Shown here: piece by piece, positions 8,195 to 17,707 of the stretch
Numbering within the stretch: position 1 is the first letter of the stretch
Layout: each line of letters opens with the position of its first letter
From: DAOTTX01 sp034437515
Lineage (GTDB): Bacteria; Chloroflexota; Anaerolineae; Aggregatilineales; Phototrophicaceae
DNA length: 64,000 nt
Assembly: GCA_034437515.1 (NCBI GenBank)
Contig: DAOTTX010000173.1
Span: 1-64,000, forward strand
Reading direction: 5' to 3'
Position numbers and translations under genes: made by a program
Notes under the pieces: generated by a model
What the model was told of the DNA's origin: nothing
What the model saw: only the letters and a program-made list of their open reading frames with translations
The model's database searches: none

Positions 8195-9286
8195 ATGGGT
8201 GGAGGTATTAGCGCCATTGTTGGCGGTCTAGCATTGCTAGGTTTCCTCGCCTTCCTGGCGGGTGTGGGGTTGGTCGTTGTGGCGGCCTCTCAAGGACGTC
8301 CCACGCGCTCCGGCATTGCTATTGCCGCGACTGGTCTGGTCGTCGGTGTGCTTTTGAGCGTTGTTAGCCAGGGCATTATCGTTGTGCCGCCGCAGGAAGT
8401 AGCGGTCGTGTTCCAGAGTTTGAGCGGTGACCTGGATGAGGAACCGCGCGGCCCCGGGACGCACATTATCATCCCGGTCTTGCAGGAAGCGACCACTTAT
8501 TCGGTCGCCCAGCAAGAATACACCATGTCGTCAACACAGAGTGAAGGGGCGCAGGCCGGTCGTAACGACGCCATCAACGCACGTACCAACGATGGTCAGG
8601 AACTGCGGCTAGACGCAACGGTAATTTTTAATGTTCGCGCGACAGATGCCGACCTGATTCACCGCAATTGGCAGGATCGTTACATCAACCAGTTCGTGCG
8701 CCCGACCGTGCGTAGTGTCGTGCGTAACATCGTGGCGGAATACGACGCGGAGTCGATTTACGGTGAGCGTCGTGACGAGTTGGAAATACAGATCGAAGAG
8801 TCCATTCGTGAGTCGTTTGAGAATGAAGGCTTAAACCTGAGCAACTTCTTGATCCGTGAGTTGAACTTTAGCGAAGACTTCGCGGAGTCCATCGAGCGTA
8901 AAGAGATCGAAGAGCAGGAACTCCAACGGGCACAAACCGAGGCCGAACGTGTCGAGGCACAGGCGCGTGGTCAGGCCAACGCTCGCATTGAGGAAGCCCG
9001 TGGTGAAGCTGAGTCCGTGCGCATCCAGGCGCAAGCCCAGGCTGATGCGTTAGCACTCATCAGTTCGCAGCTTGCCGCCAACCCGCTGTTGATCCAGTAC
9101 GAGTATATCCAGAACCTCTCAGATAACGTTTCGCTGGCGTTGGTGCCATCGAACAGCCCGTTCTTGTTTGACTTCAACAGCATCGAGAACTTGCCGGAGA
9201 GTCAGTCTGAATTCAATTCACCAGTGGTACCAGACGTCCTCCAACGGGGTGGCGAAGACACGGAAAGCAGCACGGAAGACGAGTAA
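8195..9286 (+). CDS. SPFH/band 7 (prohibitin-like) membrane protein
   Basis: A membrane scaffold of the SPFH superfamily, 363 residues. Two hydrophobic segments open the protein (about 4-30 and 36-60), followed by the SPFH core that starts with VVPPQEVAVVFQ. Prohibitin-like features include DLIHRNWQDRY, RNIVAEYDAESIY and a long Glu/Ala/Gln-rich coiled coil (about 240-300). The conserved tail QLAANPLLIQYEYIQNL is followed by an acidic end. AAGGAG precedes the ATG by about 9-10 nt. It stands alone between its own promoter and a strong terminator. The 7815-8021 remnant suggests a former tandem pair. Family members organise membrane microdomains or control membrane proteases; no partner gene is adjacent here. 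Confidence 0.9.
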   Translation: MGGGISAIVGGLALLGFLAFLAGVGLVVVAASQGRPTRSGIAIAATGLVVGVLLSVVSQGIIVVPPQEVAVVFQSLSGDLDEEPRGPGTHIIIPVLQEATTYSVAQQEYTMSSTQSEGAQAGRNDAINARTNDGQELRLDATVIFNVRATDADLIHRNWQDRYINQFVRPTVRSVVRNIVAEYDAESIYGERRDELEIQIEESIRESFENEGLNLSNFLIRELNFSEDFAESIERKEIEEQELQRAQTEAERVEAQARGQANARIEEARGEAESVRIQAQAQADALALISSQLAANPLLIQYEYIQNLSDNVSLALVPSNSPFLFDFNSIENLPESQSEFNSPVVPDVLQRGGEDTESSTEDE

Positions 9287-9314
9287 TCGTCCAACCGTAT
9301 AACTCCAAACAAAT

Positions 9315-9345
9315 GACCCCGACAATCTGCCGGGGTCTTTTTTTT
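9315..9345 (+). terminator. Intrinsic terminator after the SPFH gene
   Basis: GACCCCG (9315-9321) pairs with CGGGGTC (9331-9337) over a 9-nt loop and is followed by eight T residues. Confidence 0.9.
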
Positions 9346-9529
9346 GATGTAGGGTGTTGTGTGTGTTGCTACAGGGACACGATAGCGTGAAGTCACATTT
9401 TGTACAGCGGACGGAATTTTTCCCGTCCACTACACTACAAAACCTTTGTGAACCGTATGGAAACCATTCTTGGCGTCCGCTGGCTTCAACTTACGCACTC
9501 CACGCGGTTTTGCACCTGTACCTGTGCGT

Positions 9530-10015
9530 TTAGCTCTCGTGGATTTCCACCGACTCGATGATGTCACTTTGTTCGATGGCATCCACCACCGCTTGACCGT
9601 CTTTGACCCGCCCGAAGACGGCGTGCTTGCCGTCCAGCCAATCGGTTTTGATATGCGTGATGAAAAATTGTGAGCCATTGGTGTTGGGGCCGGCGTTCGC
9701 CATGCTCAGTGTGCCGGGGCCTTCGTGTTTGAGCTGCAACGCGCTCGGTTCATCCGCCCATTTATAACCGGGGCCACCGCTTCCGGTGCCGGTCGGGTCA
9801 CCACCCTGCACCATAAAGTTCTCGATCACCCGGTGGAACTTGATTCCGTCGTAAAAGCCATCCCGCGCCAGAAAGACAAAGTTATTGACCGTTTTAGGCG
9901 CTTGCTCCGCGAAGAGGTCAATTTCAATATCGCCTCGGCTGGTCTTCATGGTGGCGGTATAAGTTTTCGCTGGGTCAATCACCATATCGGGGTAGCTTGC
10001 GTACTCTTTTGCCAT
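9530..10015 (-). CDS. Cyclophilin-type peptidyl-prolyl cis-trans isomerase
   Basis: Catalyses proline isomerisation during folding. The 161-residue cytosolic form (no signal peptide) starts MAKEYASYPDMV at 10015. This start is favoured over the upstream in-frame one at 10081 because GGAG lies 9 nt before it and the extra 22 residues look non-coding. Active-site motifs are present: FHRVIENFMVQGGDP (catalytic Arg, Phe and Gln), N-T-N-G-S-Q-F-F-I, and the W-L-D-G-K-H-A-V-F-G segment. It is convergent with the SPFH gene. A GGACGG/CCGTCC dyad at about 9409-9427 lies downstream but has no clear T-run. Confidence 0.93.
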   Translation of the reverse strand: MAKEYASYPDMVIDPAKTYTATMKTSRGDIEIDLFAEQAPKTVNNFVFLARDGFYDGIKFHRVIENFMVQGGDPTGTGSGGPGYKWADEPSALQLKHEGPGTLSMANAGPNTNGSQFFITHIKTDWLDGKHAVFGRVKDGQAVVDAIEQSDIIESVEIHES

Positions 10016-10330
10016 TCTTAATGCTCCAATTGCGTTCAAGGTTATATCATGGATATGTTGAGCATACCATATTCCCTGCATTGTAGCTGCACACTCACGA
10101 AATTGGACAGGATGACGAATAGGGTATTTCGCTGTATGCTGAAGATGTATCGAGGTAATATACGTAATAACCTGGAATGATTTGGGTTAGAATTCCGCCT
10201 TATCAATAGTTTTCGCAGATTGTGTGGTTCATAATAGGAAAAATGGATGCATTTATTCTGGTTGCATTCCGGTCTACAATGGACATGTCCCGTGCAGTCG
10301 GTGGAACACAATTGATTGTGAGGAGTATAC
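10016..10330. other. 315-bp divergent region upstream of the sensory operon
   Basis: It holds the 5' leader of the cyclophilin gene and presumably the promoter of the large operon. TACAAT at 10275-10280 is a possible -10 box, but the -35 region is poor. GTGAGGAG just before 10331 is the ribosome site of the first receiver gene. No other structure was recognised. Confidence 0.35.
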
Positions 10331-10693
10331 ATGTCACGAGTCTTATACATCGAAGACGATACCAATAATCGTATGCTGGTGCGTCGGATTTTGATGGTCG
10401 AAGGAATTGATGTCGATGAGGCAGATAACGCCAGAGACGGCATCAAAATGGCGCTTGATAATCCGCCCGACTTGATTTTGATGGATGTGAGTATGCCCGA
10501 TATGGATGGGTTGACCGCGACCGGCAAAATCCGCGCCATGCCGCAAATTGCTAAAATCCCGATTGTCGCCCTGACGGCGAACGTCATGGAAGGGGATCGT
10601 GAACGATCCCTGGCGGCGGGCTGCGATGGATACATTTCAAAGCCGATTGACGTAGACACTTTTGCTGACCAGATTTCTGCATATTTAAGGTAA
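10331..10693 (+). CDS. Single-domain response regulator (CheY/DivK-like)
   Basis: A stand-alone receiver of 120 residues with no output domain. The acidic pair D9-D10, phospho-acceptor D52 (ILMDVSMPDMDG), T82 and K104 (ISKP) are all in place, so it should be phosphorylatable. It is the first gene of the sensory operon and has a strong GTGAGGAG ribosome site. The second receiver gene follows after 8 bp. It probably shuttles phosphate or docks to one of the kinases in the operon. Confidence 0.93.
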   Translation: MSRVLYIEDDTNNRMLVRRILMVEGIDVDEADNARDGIKMALDNPPDLILMDVSMPDMDGLTATGKIRAMPQIAKIPIVALTANVMEGDRERSLAAGCDGYISKPIDVDTFADQISAYLR

Positions 10694-10701
10694 ACAACTT
10701 T

Positions 10702-11124
10702 ATGGCACAACGTACACCGATTGAACCGAGTGAAGCGCATGTTTTGGTCGTCGAAGACAATGTCCCCAATTTTGTGCTGATTGCGCGTATGCTGGCCTTT
10801 ATGGGCGTGCAACGTTGTGAGTGGAAGACTTCCGGCTGGCAGGTGGTGCAATTTGCCGAAACCCTGCCGCGTATCGACTTGATCTTGATGGACATTCGCC
10901 TGCCTTACGAAGACGGTTATCAGGCATTGCAGAAAGTCCGGGCGAACTCCCGCCTGAGAGAGACGTCAATCTGCGCAGTGACGGCAGAGGCGAGCGAAGA
11001 TCAAATGCGTCGCGCACAAAAGGCCGGCTTCGATGGCTTCCTCGGCAAACCGCTTGATCCTGATCGCTTCCCGGAGCAGATCAAGCGATTACTTGCCGGT
11101 GAAGAAGTATGGGAATGGAAATAA
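10702..11124 (+). CDS. Single-domain response regulator
   Basis: A 140-residue receiver without an effector domain. It has E18-D19, phospho-acceptor D64 (LILMDIRLP), T94 and K116 (LGKP). Compared with the receiver upstream it carries a short N-terminal extension and a longer segment between strands 1 and 3 (CEWKTSGWQVV). The two are divergent enough to have different partners. It is 15 bp from the multi-GAF gene. Confidence 0.92.
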   Translation: MAQRTPIEPSEAHVLVVEDNVPNFVLIARMLAFMGVQRCEWKTSGWQVVQFAETLPRIDLILMDIRLPYEDGYQALQKVRANSRLRETSICAVTAEASEDQMRRAQKAGFDGFLGKPLDPDRFPEQIKRLLAGEEVWEWK

Positions 11125-11139
11125 CAGGAGTAACCAACA

Positions 11140-14100
11140 GTGCCTGACCTCTCTGCTCTTACAGAAGTGATCCAAACGACCGATAGTTGGGAGCAGACGG
11201 GGGAACCGCTGCCAGACCTACTCAAGCAATTGATGCCCCCCTTACAGCGTGTGCTGCCGGGGGCGCGTTTGCTCCACCTGTACAATGTTGTCGATGAAGA
11301 AACGTTGGTCAACATCGCCGATGGCACCCACATCACCTTTGAGGGCGTGCCGCAGGCGACCTTGAGTAACAACCGACCTACCCACAACACGGATGGCTGG
11401 TGGTTGCCACTCCATAGTGATAGCTATGCCGACGCGCTGCTGCATATCGAAGGCGCGGCTGATGCTGACTTGCAGGATTGGCTGACCGCCGCTGCCGCCC
11501 ACCTGAACGGTGTCTATAACCGCTGGATGAAGCTCGAAATCCGCGAACGGCAGTCCCTTACGCTGAGCGCGATGGTCGCCGGGCAAGACGTGGTCGGCAT
11601 GGCGCAGATCGTCGCGCGCTATATGCTGCCGCAGCCAGGGCGTCTGCTGACCATCAGCGAGTTGATCTACGACGATCACGGGCGCGTGGTCGATTGGCGT
11701 ATGATCGCCAGCGCCAATCGTGCGCGTGGTTACGCCACCCCATTCGACGAAAATCCGGCAACATGGCAAGACGCCGCCGCTTACGTCCGCAACCGCTGGC
11801 TCGACGGCGATCATCTGCTGTTCGATGACATCCAGGCGCTTGACCCGCAAGAAATCGGCGCGGGCTTTCACCAATGGCTGACGACGTCAAAGGTACGCAC
11901 CCATCTAAGCCTACCCATTCTACGGGCAGAACGTACCGTCGCGCTGTTGGTCATCGTCAGCAAGCGACCGGCAGATTTTAGCCGTGAAGAAGTCGAAGCC
12001 TTCCAGGATATCGCCGCTCAGATGGGATCGGTACTTTACATCCGGCGGTTGCGGAGCGACACCGAAGCGAAGCAGGCCACCATCGACGATCTCACGCTGG
12101 CAAACCGCCTCATCACCACCGCCGCCGATGTCAATTACATGGCGAACGCGGTCATGTATACGCTGGGTAAAGCGATGATCGCCGCGGGGATTACGCTCTT
12201 CGACCGTCCGCTCACCCCCGGTCAACAACCGGAGACTCATAAGCTGGTCGGTGCGAGCGCGGCGAATACGGTGATCCCTATAGAAGAAAGAACGTCCGTC
12301 AACCTACCAACGGAAAATGAGATCCTCACGCTACGGCGTGGTCTGCCGCTAATCATCGATGGTGAGGCCGCCGCCGGGCGCGTCCCGGCGCAAATCTACG
12401 ATGTGCTAGAGACGGACGCCATCATGCGTTTGTTCATCTTCGGCCTGCGCAGCGGTGACGAATTGCTAGGGACACTCACGATAGCGGCGGAAAACACCCA
12501 AGATCTGGACGAAACCGAGACCAGCGCGTTTTCGACACTGGCTGACCAGGTCGGTGTGGTGCTGCGTGGTCGCCAATTGTTAGACGTCACCGAGCAAAGC
12601 CTGGACGAAGTGCAGCAACTCTATGACATCAATCGCACGCTGCTGACCTCGCACAACAGCCTTGACGTGCTGCGGGCGCTCCAGGCGTATTTCGCCGAAA
12701 CCGCGCAATCGCTGCATCTGGTTTCACTACAATGGGATGAACTCACCGGTCAGCTCATATCGCTCAAGCTGGAAGCACTCATCAAAGAGGGCGAGGAGCG
12801 CGAAGAAAACTATGAACTGCTGCCTAATCTCTCCGAAGAAGAGCTTGAAAACCTCAAGGAAGAATGGGCTATTCAAGGTAAACGGATCGACGTTATCGAA
12901 GACCTGGAAGCCACGCTTGAAGAACGCCCGGCGGGGAAGCACACGTATGAAGCCGGTGGGCGCAGTGTGATCGTCATGCCAATTTACGATGGTGATTACA
13001 TGGTGCAGCAGATCACGGTCGTCTACGAAGAACCGCGCCAATTCGATGAGCGCACCCGCCGCCTGTTGGATGCAGCGCGTGACCAGATCGGTATCGTGCT
13101 GGAAAATCAACGGCTGCTGCGCGGTACCCGTGAAACCGCTGCCCGCCTGGGGAACCAGGTACGGGTGTTACAAACCATCAATCACCTCGCCGCTGACCTG
13201 CGTGCCTCGCAGGATGAAAGCACGCTGCTTGATGAGACCTGTGAGGGGTTGTTCAACGCGCTGGATGTCGATCACGTCAGCATTGTGACCGCGGGGCGTA
13301 TCGTCAGTGAATACCCGGCACGCGGCCTGCATCAACTGCGGCTTGAAGCACATCCGCTGCCGCAAGCACAGCGCCACGATCTGCGGCAGCATGTCTTCGT
13401 GGATGACATCGACACCCGGCAAGGTCTGAACAACGGCTGGCAGGAGATGCTGACACAGGCGGGGGCACACGCGCTGCTGGCGGTGCCGCTGCTGGATACA
13501 CGCGGTGAACTCATCGGTATGGTGAACTTACTGCGTGATTCCGCCGGGGCGTTCACCCAATACACACTGGGGGTGATGCGGACGATCACCGCGCAAATTT
13601 CTGTGACCTTGCAAAATGCGCGGCTGCTGCGGGATACCCAACGGCAGGCTGAACAGCTCGAACGCATCGCTGGTTTTAGTGAGGCCATTCAGGGCACGCT
13701 GGATACCGAAGTGATGCTTGATATTGCGGTCAACAGCACCTCGAAGATTTTGCCGACGGAGCATCTCAGCATCGCTTTTTACGATAATTCTCGTGGCGTA
13801 CTGCGGCGGGTGGCCTGGTTGGATGACGCCGGCGAAACCCATGTGATGCTTGCGACCGGGTTACCGATCACTGATGGGCGCTCCAATATGTGCCGGGTGT
13901 GGGAAAGCAAAATCGCTTCTAAGATTGACGACCTGCAAGCACAGGCAGAGGTCGAGCATGATATACGCACCGACCTGCGCTCAATTATCACACAGCCCGT
14001 GCTTTCTCGCGGGACGATGCGCGGTGTGATCGAGATCGGCAGCACACGGCCTAACGCCTACAGCGCGGTTGATAACGTCGTCTTCCAACAGGTGGTCAGC

Positions 14101-14331
14101 CAGCTTGCTGTCGCGCTACAAAACGCCGAAGCCTACACAGAAAGCCAGCGGTTGGCACGGAGTAAAGCCCTCACCAACGATATTTCCGCACAGTTGCAAC
14201 AGCAGAAATCCATCGAGAAAATTCTCGATGTGACCACCCGCGAATTGGGCAAGTCATTGGGTGCGAAGCGTGCCCGCATCCGGCTTGACCCCAGTGTGAT
14301 CGACTCGCAAGAACAGAACGGCACAGGGTAG
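11140..14331 (+). CDS. Soluble protein with about five GAF domains, no kinase
   Basis: A 1063-residue cytoplasmic sensor scaffold. It starts at GTG with CAGGAG 9 nt upstream. After an N-terminal domain of about 130 residues come GAF-like units at about 134-310, 310-490, 490-670, 670-845 and 845-1015. Each ends in the usual helix (for example GIVLENQRLL, SVTLQNARLL, AVALQNAEAY) that links GAF domains into a signalling coiled coil. The last 48 residues form only the first third of another GAF (ILDVTTRELGKSLGAKRARI), then a short polar tail. No HisKA, HATPase, GGDEF or phosphatase domain is present, so output must come through partners. Ligands cannot be told from sequence. Confidence 0.85.
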   Translation: MPDLSALTEVIQTTDSWEQTGEPLPDLLKQLMPPLQRVLPGARLLHLYNVVDEETLVNIADGTHITFEGVPQATLSNNRPTHNTDGWWLPLHSDSYADALLHIEGAADADLQDWLTAAAAHLNGVYNRWMKLEIRERQSLTLSAMVAGQDVVGMAQIVARYMLPQPGRLLTISELIYDDHGRVVDWRMIASANRARGYATPFDENPATWQDAAAYVRNRWLDGDHLLFDDIQALDPQEIGAGFHQWLTTSKVRTHLSLPILRAERTVALLVIVSKRPADFSREEVEAFQDIAAQMGSVLYIRRLRSDTEAKQATIDDLTLANRLITTAADVNYMANAVMYTLGKAMIAAGITLFDRPLTPGQQPETHKLVGASAANTVIPIEERTSVNLPTENEILTLRRGLPLIIDGEAAAGRVPAQIYDVLETDAIMRLFIFGLRSGDELLGTLTIAAENTQDLDETETSAFSTLADQVGVVLRGRQLLDVTEQSLDEVQQLYDINRTLLTSHNSLDVLRALQAYFAETAQSLHLVSLQWDELTGQLISLKLEALIKEGEEREENYELLPNLSEEELENLKEEWAIQGKRIDVIEDLEATLEERPAGKHTYEAGGRSVIVMPIYDGDYMVQQITVVYEEPRQFDERTRRLLDAARDQIGIVLENQRLLRGTRETAARLGNQVRVLQTINHLAADLRASQDESTLLDETCEGLFNALDVDHVSIVTAGRIVSEYPARGLHQLRLEAHPLPQAQRHDLRQHVFVDDIDTRQGLNNGWQEMLTQAGAHALLAVPLLDTRGELIGMVNLLRDSAGAFTQYTLGVMRTITAQISVTLQNARLLRDTQRQAEQLERIAGFSEAIQGTLDTEVMLDIAVNSTSKILPTEHLSIAFYDNSRGVLRRVAWLDDAGETHVMLATGLPITDGRSNMCRVWESKIASKIDDLQAQAEVEHDIRTDLRSIITQPVLSRGTMRGVIEIGSTRPNAYSAVDNVVFQQVVSQLAVALQNAEAYTESQRLARSKALTNDISAQLQQQKSIEKILDVTTRELGKSLGAKRARIRLDPSVIDSQEQNGTG

Positions 14332-14336
14332 CGCAT

Positions 14337-16082
14337 ATGTTACGACAATTCCTGAATCTTGATCGTTATGAAAACACCGTCGAACGCGACCGGGCACGAG
14401 CAGTCTACTGGATCACTGCATTGCTGGTGTCGTTATTGACCGTTTATATCCTCTCTGTCCCTACGCAGTTCGATAACCGGACCACGTTCCAGCGTATTCT
14501 CGAAGGGGGAAGCCTCGCGGTGTTTGCAACGATTTTTTACGTCTCAGCCCTGGCGACACTGCTCCTGACCCGCACCGGGCGCGTCCAGCTTGCCGTGTGG
14601 GGCGTGATGTTGATGTGGTTGTTCAGCGTGGGCGGCAGCACGATTTCAACCGGAGTTTCGAGTTATGCGGGCGGCTCGGTGCTGCTGGTGTTGATCCTCA
14701 TCGGTGGGCTGCTACAACAGGTGCGCGGTCTTGTCGTCGGGACGGTGCTGGCCTTCGCTGCGCTGGTCGCCGGGTTGCTGGTACGCCCCACACTCGATTC
14801 ATCCACGCTGCCGGCCTTCATCACCTCGGCGGATGACCTGGCGGCGAACAGCGTCGATACGTTTGCGGGGCTGGCGTTCGTCTACCTCGGTACGGCGTTG
14901 CTGATCTATCTGCTGCTCCGCTTTGCCCGCGTCAACCGTGATGTCGGCGTCGAAGAAGCGGTGCAAGTGCGTGAGACTACAGCGGAGATTATGGCCAACA
15001 TCACACAGCGCGTTTCTGCCCGTGCCCGATTGGATGAACTGCTGGCGTACATCGTGGACGAGATCGACGAGCGATTCGACTACGTTTACCACGCGCAGAT
15101 CTTCCTCATCGACGAGCAAGGACTCAATGCCCAGTTACAGGCCAGCACGCGGCAGGCCGGGCGTAGGCTGTTGGCGATGAAACACGCACTGCCGGTCGGC
15201 TCACAAAGCGTGATCGGTCAGGTGAGCGCGAAAGGTCAAGCCGTGATCGCCCGCGCCGGGTCGGATGAGAGCATCCATCGGCGTAACGAGCATCTGCCCG
15301 ATACGCAGGTCGAGGCGGCGTTCCCGCTGCGCATCGGGCAGCGCATCATCGGCGCGTTGGACTTGCAGAGTAAGACACGCACAGCCTTCGATGATGCAAA
15401 CGTCGTCGCCGCCTTCCAGACATTGACTGACAGCATCGCGCTGGCGGTCGATAACGTCGGGCAATTTGAACGCGCCGAAGCACGCGACCGTGAAAACGCT
15501 CAACTGATCGAGGAAGCACAGAACACCGTCCGCGAGGTCAACCGCCTCAACGAACGGCTTATGGGGCAGGCGTGGACACAGTACATGGCAGACTTTGACA
15601 AAGAGTTGGGGCTGGCGATCGACTTCGACGCCAACACAACGCTGCCGGTCGCTGAACTGACACCAACGCTAAGTAACGCGATGAGCGATAACCAGATCGT
15701 CCAAGCGCATGACGACACACACCAGATCATCGCGGTGCCGCTGCGGGTAGGCGGGCAGGTCATCGGTGCGATGGAATTTGAACTTGACGAAGACCGGGAG
15801 TTTTCCCCACAAGACTTTGACCTGCTGCGTGAAGTGGGTGACCGCTTCAGCCTCGCCGTAGAGAACGCCCGGTTAGTGAACGAAAGCCAGCGCCTCGCCC
15901 AGCGAGAGGCCATCGTGAACACCATTACGAGCGACCTACAAGCCAAAAATAGCGTCGATGCCGTCCTCAAGGAAGCGGCACGCGGGCTGTCGCAGGCGCT
16001 CCACGCGGAACACATCAAAATCCGCCTGGGGACGCCGGAAGGCGCGAGCAACGGTAAGCATCATGGAGAAAACTTATCATGA
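14337..16082 (+). CDS. Six-TM membrane protein with GAF domains, no kinase (paralogue 1)
   Basis: 581 residues. Hydrophobic segments at about 23-43, 60-80, 85-100, 113-128, 131-150 and 176-196 make a MASE-like membrane input module. A coil and a well-formed GAF (about 220-375, with AQIFLID, VGSQSVIGQV, HRRNEHLP and IGALDLQS) follow, then a degenerate GAF (about 395-525) and a truncated GAF start near 530-565. The protein ends in a polar tail containing SNG. The order is shared with the next two genes. The start is 5 bp after the previous stop, and the end overlaps the next gene by ATGA, indicating coupled translation. No catalytic output domain was found. Confidence 0.83.
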   Translation: MLRQFLNLDRYENTVERDRARAVYWITALLVSLLTVYILSVPTQFDNRTTFQRILEGGSLAVFATIFYVSALATLLLTRTGRVQLAVWGVMLMWLFSVGGSTISTGVSSYAGGSVLLVLILIGGLLQQVRGLVVGTVLAFAALVAGLLVRPTLDSSTLPAFITSADDLAANSVDTFAGLAFVYLGTALLIYLLLRFARVNRDVGVEEAVQVRETTAEIMANITQRVSARARLDELLAYIVDEIDERFDYVYHAQIFLIDEQGLNAQLQASTRQAGRRLLAMKHALPVGSQSVIGQVSAKGQAVIARAGSDESIHRRNEHLPDTQVEAAFPLRIGQRIIGALDLQSKTRTAFDDANVVAAFQTLTDSIALAVDNVGQFERAEARDRENAQLIEEAQNTVREVNRLNERLMGQAWTQYMADFDKELGLAIDFDANTTLPVAELTPTLSNAMSDNQIVQAHDDTHQIIAVPLRVGGQVIGAMEFELDEDREFSPQDFDLLREVGDRFSLAVENARLVNESQRLAQREAIVNTITSDLQAKNSVDAVLKEAARGLSQALHAEHIKIRLGTPEGASNGKHHGENLS

Positions 16083-17707
16083 CGCAGCGTATAACTGAGT
16101 TCACACAATTTGAACAAATCCGCGCCAGGTTCGTCTCACTCATTTCGGTGGTGACCCTATTTATCGCCATCATTGGGGTGTTCGGGCGCATCTTTGATCC
16201 GGCCTCGACGGGCCTCTCGATAGACTTTTTGCTGCCGATTGTCCTGGGTGGCGTCGCGACTTATTCTCTGTGGCTGGCACGCAGGGGGCAGGTATACCGG
16301 GCGGCCTACTGGGTGATCGGGGCGCTGCTCGTCTTACAGATCGGCGTGAGTGACCAACCCAGCATCGCCTTTTTGATCGGTATTTTCGTGTTGATCGCCG
16401 GGGCGGTGCTGCTCAATACATGGATGCTCGTCGGGGCAACCGCTATCGTCCTCGTCAACCAGACTTATCAGATTATCAACATCCTCAACGCCAATGACAT
16501 GACGTTGACCGGTGAGAGCGGGCGGCTCATCGTGGAGACGATCACACTGGTGATCGCCGTGCTGACCGTGCGCTTCTTCGTGACGGCGGCCTCACGCACG
16601 GCGGACGAATCGCATCGGAACGCCGAACTGCTGCAAGCGACCGCCGAAGTCGGACAGATTACCGCGACCCTGCTCGACCTTGACAGTCTGTTTAAACAGG
16701 CGGTGACGCTCATCCGTGAACGCTTTGACTACTACCATGTGCAGGTGTTTCTGGTCGATGAAGCGCGAAAGTATGCCAATCTGGTTTCCAGCACGGGCGA
16801 TGTCGGGCAGCAACTGCTCAACCGGGGGCATCGGCTGGCGGTCGGCTCGCAGAGTGTGATCGGGCAGGTGACGCTGCACGGGGAACCGCTCGTCGCGCTT
16901 TCCGACGATACGCAGAGCATCCATGCACGCAACGAATTGCTGCCCAGCACACGGACGGAGTTGGCGCTGCCCATCCTCGACGGTGAGCGCATCATCGGTG
17001 CGTTGGATGTGCAAAGTGTACGCGCCAACGCCTTTGACGACACCGACATCCAGGCGTTGCAAGTGATGTCAAACCAGCTTGCGGTCGCCATCCGTAATGC
17101 GCGGCTGTTCGAGGCGCAGGAGGCCAGCGTGGAGGAAAATAAGCGGCTGGTCGCGGCGGCGCAGCAGAACGTACGAGAGATCGAACGCTTGAATCGTCAG
17201 CTTTCCGGTGAGGCGTGGCAAGAGTATCTGCAAGCTCGCCCACAGACGACCGGCATCACACTCAAAGGAGACGTTGTCGAACCGCAGGCCGATTGGACGG
17301 CGGCAATGCGTGAGGCCAGCCAGACCCAGAAGCCGGTCATCGCGGCGGATCGTCAGCGAGTCGCGGTGCCCATCCTGCTGCGTGAACGATCCATCGGTGT
17401 AATCGAGGTCGTGCTACCGAAGGCCATACGAGACAGTGACATCATTCAGATCGTCGAAGCGGTCACGCGCCGCCTTGCCATCAGCCTGGAAAATGTGCGC
17501 CTCTACGAAGAAGCGCAGGAAACCAGCGCCCAGGAACAGCGCATCAACGAGATCGTCGGGCGGTATCAATCCGCGAATACGGTTGATGACCTGCTGCAAA
17601 TCACCCTGAAAGAACTGACACAAACCTTCGGAGCCGAGACCGGGATGATCCGGCTGGCAAAATCGTCTGATCGCAGCAACGGTCATCACGGGGAGCAAAT
17701 CGAATGA
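16079..17707 (+). CDS. Multi-TM membrane protein with GAF domains, no kinase (paralogue 2)
   Basis: 542 residues with the same plan as the preceding gene. A hydrophobic N-terminal region (about 17-190, five or six segments) is followed by a GAF near 200-350 (VQVFLVDEARKYANL, VGSQSVIGQV, HARNELLP, IGALDVQS), a degenerate second GAF (AVPILLRERSIGVIEV) and a truncated third GAF start (LLQITLKELTQTFGAETGMI). The tail contains SNGHHGEQ. It overlaps both neighbours by 4 bp (ATGA). The membrane portions of the three paralogues differ far more than the GAF portions, which suggests different inputs feeding a common cytoplasmic assembly. Confidence 0.83.
   Translation: MTQRITEFTQFEQIRARFVSLISVVTLFIAIIGVFGRIFDPASTGLSIDFLLPIVLGGVATYSLWLARRGQVYRAAYWVIGALLVLQIGVSDQPSIAFLIGIFVLIAGAVLLNTWMLVGATAIVLVNQTYQIINILNANDMTLTGESGRLIVETITLVIAVLTVRFFVTAASRTADESHRNAELLQATAEVGQITATLLDLDSLFKQAVTLIRERFDYYHVQVFLVDEARKYANLVSSTGDVGQQLLNRGHRLAVGSQSVIGQVTLHGEPLVALSDDTQSIHARNELLPSTRTELALPILDGERIIGALDVQSVRANAFDDTDIQALQVMSNQLAVAIRNARLFEAQEASVEENKRLVAAAQQNVREIERLNRQLSGEAWQEYLQARPQTTGITLKGDVVEPQADWTAAMREASQTQKPVIAADRQRVAVPILLRERSIGVIEVVLPKAIRDSDIIQIVEAVTRRLAISLENVRLYEEAQETSAQEQRINEIVGRYQSANTVDDLLQITLKELTQTFGAETGMIRLAKSSDRSNGHHGEQIE

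Noticed and set aside
9409..9427. GGACGG/CCGTCC dyad as a terminator for the cyclophilin gene
   Set aside because: The stem is only 6 bp and no T-run follows on the minus strand.
9430..9678. 82-codon minus-strand frame at the end of the cyclophilin gene
   Set aside because: It runs in another frame through conserved cyclophilin codons; its basic tail beyond the stop has no supporting feature.
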